From Candolleomyces eurysporus (taxonomy: Eukaryota; Basidiomycota; Agaricomycetes; Agaricales; Psathyrellaceae): a DNA stretch of 18,172 nt. Where the stretch lies: the NCBI GenBank assembly GCA_027579435.1, contig JANBPK010001379.1:1-18172 (forward strand), written 5' to 3'. The notes beneath the pieces are model-generated. The model had not been told where the DNA came from, made no database searches, and saw only the letters and a program-made list of their open reading frames with translations. The translations under genes and the position numbers were made by a program. Positions within the stretch are counted from its first letter, which is position 1; every line of letters starts with the position of its first letter. This document shows positions 17,345 through 18,172 of the stretch, one piece after another.

Positions 17345-17700
17345 TCAGCCACAGGCCTTCCACGGCCTCTTCCTCCTCCACCTGCATGTCTGCGGGCCCT
17401 GGCAGCAGCACTGACAGTGCAACCCCCCCCCCCCCTCTGGCCCCTGGGAGCTGGGGCAACAACAATGTCTTCATCTTCATCATCACTGGTGGGTTCAACA
17501 GGCTCAAGGCCTTGCTGTTGGGCCTTCCTAGGCCTTCCACGCCCCCTCTTGACTCCCATCTGGTCCTTTGTGGCAGTGGTAGCCATGGTATGGTCATCTT
17601 CATCATTGCTGGTGGGTTCAACAGGCTCAAGGCCTCGCTGTTGGGCCTTCCTAGGCCTTCCGCGCCCCCTCTTGACCCCCATCTGGCCCTTGGCAGCTTC
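17345..17700 (-). repeat. 123-bp tandem coding duplication carrying AT-hooks
   Basis: Two units of about 41 codons each encode QMGVKRGRGRPRKAQQ, then GLEPVEPTS and an acidic run. They lie at about 17685-17563 and 17562-17440. KRGRGRPRK is a canonical AT-hook (core GRP flanked by Arg/Lys), which binds the minor groove of AT-rich DNA. A third, weaker hook (GRGRGRPV) follows near 17370-17350. A poly-C run of 14 on the + strand (about 17425-17438) lies between and is a likely slippage site. Confidence 0.8.
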
Positions 17701-18172
17701 AACACCCCACCTGAGTGCCTTCTCACTTTCATTAGCATTGTTGGCAGCTTCGACAACTTCAAAGGTGCCAACATGACCCCTCCCAAGTGTCTTCACATTG
17801 TTGTTGCTGATGTTGGTGGCTCCGATGCCCCTCCTGAGTCCCTTTGCACTCTCGGTAGCGCTCGCGCTGTCATTGGTGTCTTCGGCAGCTTCAACAAGGT
17901 CAGAAGTACTGACATGACCCCTCCCAAGTGCCTTCATGCCACCGTTAGTGTCTTTGGCAGCTTCGATGATGTCGGAGGTACTGACCTGACCCCTCCCAAG
18001 TGCCTTTGCACCACTGTTGCCAACATTGGCAGCTTCAACGCCCCTTCCGACTCCCCTACCACCTTTCACATTGTCGGTGGTGATGTTGGCAGCCTCAATG
18101 ATGCCGGGCACACCATTGTTGTTGTCTTTGGCGGCTGTGATGACATCCGAGGTACCGACGTGACCCCTCCCG
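17701..18172 (-). repeat. Degenerate coding repeat GRGHVSTSD-x-VEAA
   Basis: On the - strand the frame is open to the window edge and repeats LGRGHV-(S/G)T-(S/F)-(D/E)-(L/I/V)-(V/I)-EAA followed by DTN-like residues. Four fuller units start near 18170, 18003, 17934 and 17787, with shorter EAAN/GATN units between. It is probably disordered. Its repeat count is likely to differ between copies in the genome. Confidence 0.7.

Larger units (their letters stand above)
12009..18172 (-). mobile_element. KDZ-like DNA transposon, copy 2 (5' end outside window)
   Basis: This is a second element of the same design as copy 1 but in the opposite orientation. It has the same exon order, the same cysteine clusters and DDE-like motifs, and the same kind of 3' subterminal array. 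Amino-acid identity between copies looks moderate (roughly half in the core, much less in the N-terminal half), so the copies are separate lineages and not a recent duplication. The left boundary is inferred from the terminal block at 12009-12042. Confidence 0.6.
13174..18172 (-). pseudogene. KDZ-like transposase, copy 2, spliced, with two 1-base disruptions
   Basis: Proposed exons (descending) are 18172-17321, 17264-16940, 16894-16832, 16773-16710, 16655-~16360, ~16313-16156, 16101-15449, 15383-14152 and 14095-13174. Phases fit at every junction except the fifth intron, which I could not settle. Order: Gly/Arg-rich repeats with AT-hooks; PPTPKPT repeats; short acidic exons; GILRG-GRD region; a WDTDEE-W region; a GTWPSS region; hydrophobic stretch; CxC5-type cluster; VVDG; CxC6-type cluster; DDE-like motifs (YICIDKGCQV, VDTYHY, QASEQLNSW). 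One extra base lies in the CCCC run at 14228-14231, and an extra base at the N at 13748 also shifts the frame. Removing one base at each gives exon lengths that fit the phases exactly. It may be intact with base-call errors, or newly inactivated. The 5' end lies beyond the window. Confidence 0.7.

Noticed and set aside
17291..17776. Long + strand frame opposite the AT-hook exon
   Set aside because: It is the antisense shadow of a repetitive GC-rich exon. The - strand frame has AT-hooks, fits the splice phases, and aligns with copy 1 at its end.
1..18172. Search for tRNA, rRNA or host genes
   Set aside because: No cloverleaf-like set, rRNA motif or recognisable host protein was seen by reading both strands.

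Overview
The window looks like a transposon-dense stretch of a filamentous basidiomycete genome, probably an Agaricomycete. The evidence is short spliceosomal introns (45-65 bp, GTAAGT/GTATGT donors, CTAAC/CTGAC branch sites), cysteine clusters of the kind associated with fungal KDZ transposases (CxC5/CxC6 type), and a Ty3/Gypsy-type integrase tail. No host housekeeping gene, tRNA or rRNA was recognised.

Layout. (1) Positions 1-~4838 hold the right part of a large KDZ-like DNA transposon. Its multi-exon gene runs on the + strand from about 212 to 4344 and is followed by a TGGAC-rich subterminal repeat array (~4393-4838). (2) Positions ~12009-18172 hold a second, diverged member of the same element type on the - strand. 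Its gene runs from beyond the right edge down to 13174 and is also followed by a TGGAC/GTCCA array (~12009-12900). The two elements are tail to tail. (3) Between them, ~4832-12008 is a mosaic of decayed LTR-retrotransposon material. It contains the C-terminal end of a Gypsy-type pol/integrase (4832-5224, +), remains of an antisense spliced gene that ends 4 bp from the pol stop (5229-5998, with probable upstream exons at 8791-9764), two other antisense first-exon-like ORFs (7551-8025 and 11109-11432), and two diverged copies of an LTR-like non-coding segment (~6423-6830 and ~10320-11950).

Main result. Aligning the two KDZ-like copies by eye shows that what look like two genes in each (an accessory ORF and a transposase ORF) are probably one spliced gene. 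In both copies the accessory ORF's stop codon lies inside a GTAAGT donor at the same place and phase (phase 2), and the next acceptor restores the transposase frame. The predicted protein has, in order: a low-complexity/basic N-terminus (with AT-hooks in the - copy), a conserved GILRG-x-RD region, a second conserved helical region, a hydrophobic membrane-like stretch, a CxC5-type cysteine cluster, and a DDE-like core whose first and second acidic residues are separated by a CxC6-type zinc cluster. The + copy is open and intron-consistent over 330-4344, about 1266 codons. The - copy needs two single-base corrections, one of them at an N, so it is either a recent pseudogene or has base-call errors.

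Limits: all similarity statements come from reading the sequence and from memory of families; no database search was run. Element ends, target-site duplications and the 5' ends of both genes are not resolved.
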